Source: JANPEZ01 sp031423155
GTDB taxonomy: Bacteria; Actinomycetota; UBA4738; HRBIN12
Direction of reading: 5' to 3'
DNA length: 6,341 bases
Assembly: GCA_031423155.1 (NCBI GenBank)
Contig: JANPEZ010000137.1
Location: forward strand, 1 to 6,341
Below the pieces are notes generated by a model. The model did no database searches, had not been told where the DNA came from, and worked only from the letters and a program-made list of their open reading frames with translations. Positions 5,488-6,341 of this stretch are shown in pieces (positions within the stretch are counted from its first letter, which is position 1; each line of letters opens with the position of its first letter). The position numbers and the translations under genes were made by a program.

Positions 5488-5553
5488 ATGGCTCCGATCG
5501 CCGGATCCCGCGGCCGGCTTCGATCCGAAGTCGCTTTCGCGCGCGGAATGAGT

Positions 5554-5561
5554 AGGGAGGA
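5554..5561 (+). promoter_or_regulatory. Strong Shine-Dalgarno site of the TIG/PQQ-like gene
   Basis: AGGGAGGA lies 3 nt before the ATG at 5565, the best ribosome-binding sequence in the window, though slightly close to the start. It supports ATG 5565 as the start of the signal-peptide protein that follows. Confidence 0.65.
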
Positions 5562-5564
5562 CCC

Positions 5565-6341
5565 ATGGGATCAGCGCCGACTGAGCGCCGCACGCCGCGG
5601 CGAGCTACCTCGTTCCTTGCGACTATCAGCCTGACAGTGGGGTTGCTAGCGATCGGCATCGTCCCGGCCCAGGCTGTCGCCCCAACCATCACCTCGTTCA
5701 CCCCGACCAGCGGGAGCGTGGGCAAGAGCGTAACGATCACCGGAACGGACTTCGTAAGCGTTTCCGCGGTCAAGTTCAGCGGGGTCGCATCCTCCTTCAA
5801 CGTAACTTCACCGACTTCGATCAAGACCTCGGTGCCCGCGCTCGCCTCCACCGGACGCGTAACCGTTGTGGCCTCCGGGGGCACCGGCACGAGCGCGACC
5901 AACTTCACCGTGACGCTCGGGCTGAAGCTTTCCGCCACTACCGGCCCACCTACAACCAGCCTGTCCATCTCGGGCTCGGCGCTCGGCGCTAACGAGCTGG
6001 TCGACCTGTACTTCGACACGAGCGACCTAGTCTTGGTTACCACCGATGCCAAAGGCAACTTCACCGGGGCGAACCTTGAGGTGCCTAGTTGGGCCACCCC
6101 GGGCAACCACACGATCACCGCGGCTGGACGCCACAGCGGCCTAGCTACCCAGGCCACGTTCCTCGTTCGCACCGACTGGGCCCAGTTCCGTGCAGGACCC
6201 AAACATCGTGGTCGGAACCCACTTGAGAACGTCCTGTCTCCCTCCAACGTCGGCCAGATCGACCTGGATTGGAGCTACACGGCCGGGGACTACGTCGCCT
6301 CCTCCCCGGCGGTCGCAAACGGGGTCGTGTACGTCGGCTCG
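5565..6341 (+). CDS. Secreted IPT/TIG plus PQQ-like beta-propeller protein, N-terminal part (cut by right edge)
   Basis: The open frame gives 259 residues with no stop before the window ends. A signal peptide is clear: basic n-region (R8, R9, R12, R13), hydrophobic core 17-33, cleavage near A-Q-A/V-A (36-39). Residues 40-118 form one IPT/TIG domain, with ITSFTPTSGSVGKSVTITG (42-60) and TDFVSVSAVKFSG (61-73). Residues 119-202 look like a further beta-sandwich, Thr/Ser-rich, with D-x-K-G-N-F (161-166). From residue 204 the sequence changes to DWAQFRAGPKHRGRNP (204-219), then DLDWSYTAGDYVASSPAVANG (233-253, of which SSPAV-x-NG is typical) and VVYVGS, the start of PQQ-like (BamB/quinoprotein-type) propeller blades. 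The product is therefore an exported protein in which Ig-like modules present a beta-propeller for binding or enzymatic work outside the cell. Whether it binds PQQ cannot be judged because most blades lie beyond the edge. It is the last gene of the window, on the strand opposite the left-edge TIG gene. Confidence 0.8.
   Translation, partial: MGSAPTERRTPRRATSFLATISLTVGLLAIGIVPAQAVAPTITSFTPTSGSVGKSVTITGTDFVSVSAVKFSGVASSFNVTSPTSIKTSVPALASTGRVTVVASGGTGTSATNFTVTLGLKLSATTGPPTTSLSISGSALGANELVDLYFDTSDLVLVTTDAKGNFTGANLEVPSWATPGNHTITAAGRHSGLATQATFLVRTDWAQFRAGPKHRGRNPLENVLSPSNVGQIDLDWSYTAGDYVASSPAVANGVVYVGS

Noticed and set aside
5486..6247. 253-aa open frame on the minus strand
   Set aside because: It is the antisense of the TIG/PQQ gene. 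Its Val/Thr-rich look reflects the complement of Thr/Ser/Asn-rich codons, and it crosses the predicted promoter and ribosome-binding site of the plus-strand gene.
1..6341. CRISPR array, tRNA or rRNA gene, insertion sequence ends, integrase attachment site
   Set aside because: No regularly spaced repeats, cloverleaf, transposase or recombinase fragments, or terminal inverted repeats with target duplications were seen on either strand.

Overview
The window is G+C-rich DNA from a bacterium, by eye roughly two-thirds G+C with strong G/C preference at third codon positions. The gene families fit a high-G+C Gram-positive (actinobacterial-type) genome: secreted IPT/TIG proteins, a PhoX-like secreted enzyme with a TTG start, a GcvT relative, and an HTH/nucleotidyltransferase pair of a kind I associate with actinobacteria. 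The lineage is an inference from style; there is no rRNA or other marker.

Layout. Positions 1-4457 carry six minus-strand genes, read right to left: a 66-aa hypothetical protein (4257-4457), a secreted PhoX/DUF839-like protein (2817-4193, TTG start), an HTH putative antitoxin (2092-2748), an AbiEii-like nucleotidyltransferase putative toxin (1385-2095, ATGA overlap with the HTH gene), a GcvT-family folate-dependent methyl/aminomethyltransferase (204-1322), and the beginning of a secreted IPT/TIG protein cut by the left edge (1-173). The right part reads on the plus strand: an FkbM-type SAM methyltransferase (4573-5394, start uncertain), a 170-bp leader/promoter region, and a secreted IPT/TIG plus PQQ-like beta-propeller protein cut by the right edge (5565-6341).

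The most system-like piece is the HTH/nucleotidyltransferase pair. It is translationally coupled, the catalytic carboxylates of the nucleotidyltransferase are intact, and its promoter is unusually clear: TTGACA, an 18-bp spacer and AATAAT, lying inside a 32-bp near-perfect inverted repeat. The -10 box is only 7 nt from the ATG and there is no Shine-Dalgarno sequence, so the mRNA is predicted to be leaderless and autoregulated. This resembles type IV AbiE-like toxin-antitoxin logic with a different, excisionase/MerR-like HTH. The GcvT-like gene and the left TIG gene follow on the same strand with short gaps (62 and 30 bp) and might be read through from the same promoter.

Both edges of the window carry exported IPT/TIG proteins on opposite strands. 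With the PhoX-like protein, this gives a cell-surface or extracellular theme around the toxin-antitoxin pair. No tRNA, rRNA, CRISPR array, insertion sequence or attachment site was seen.
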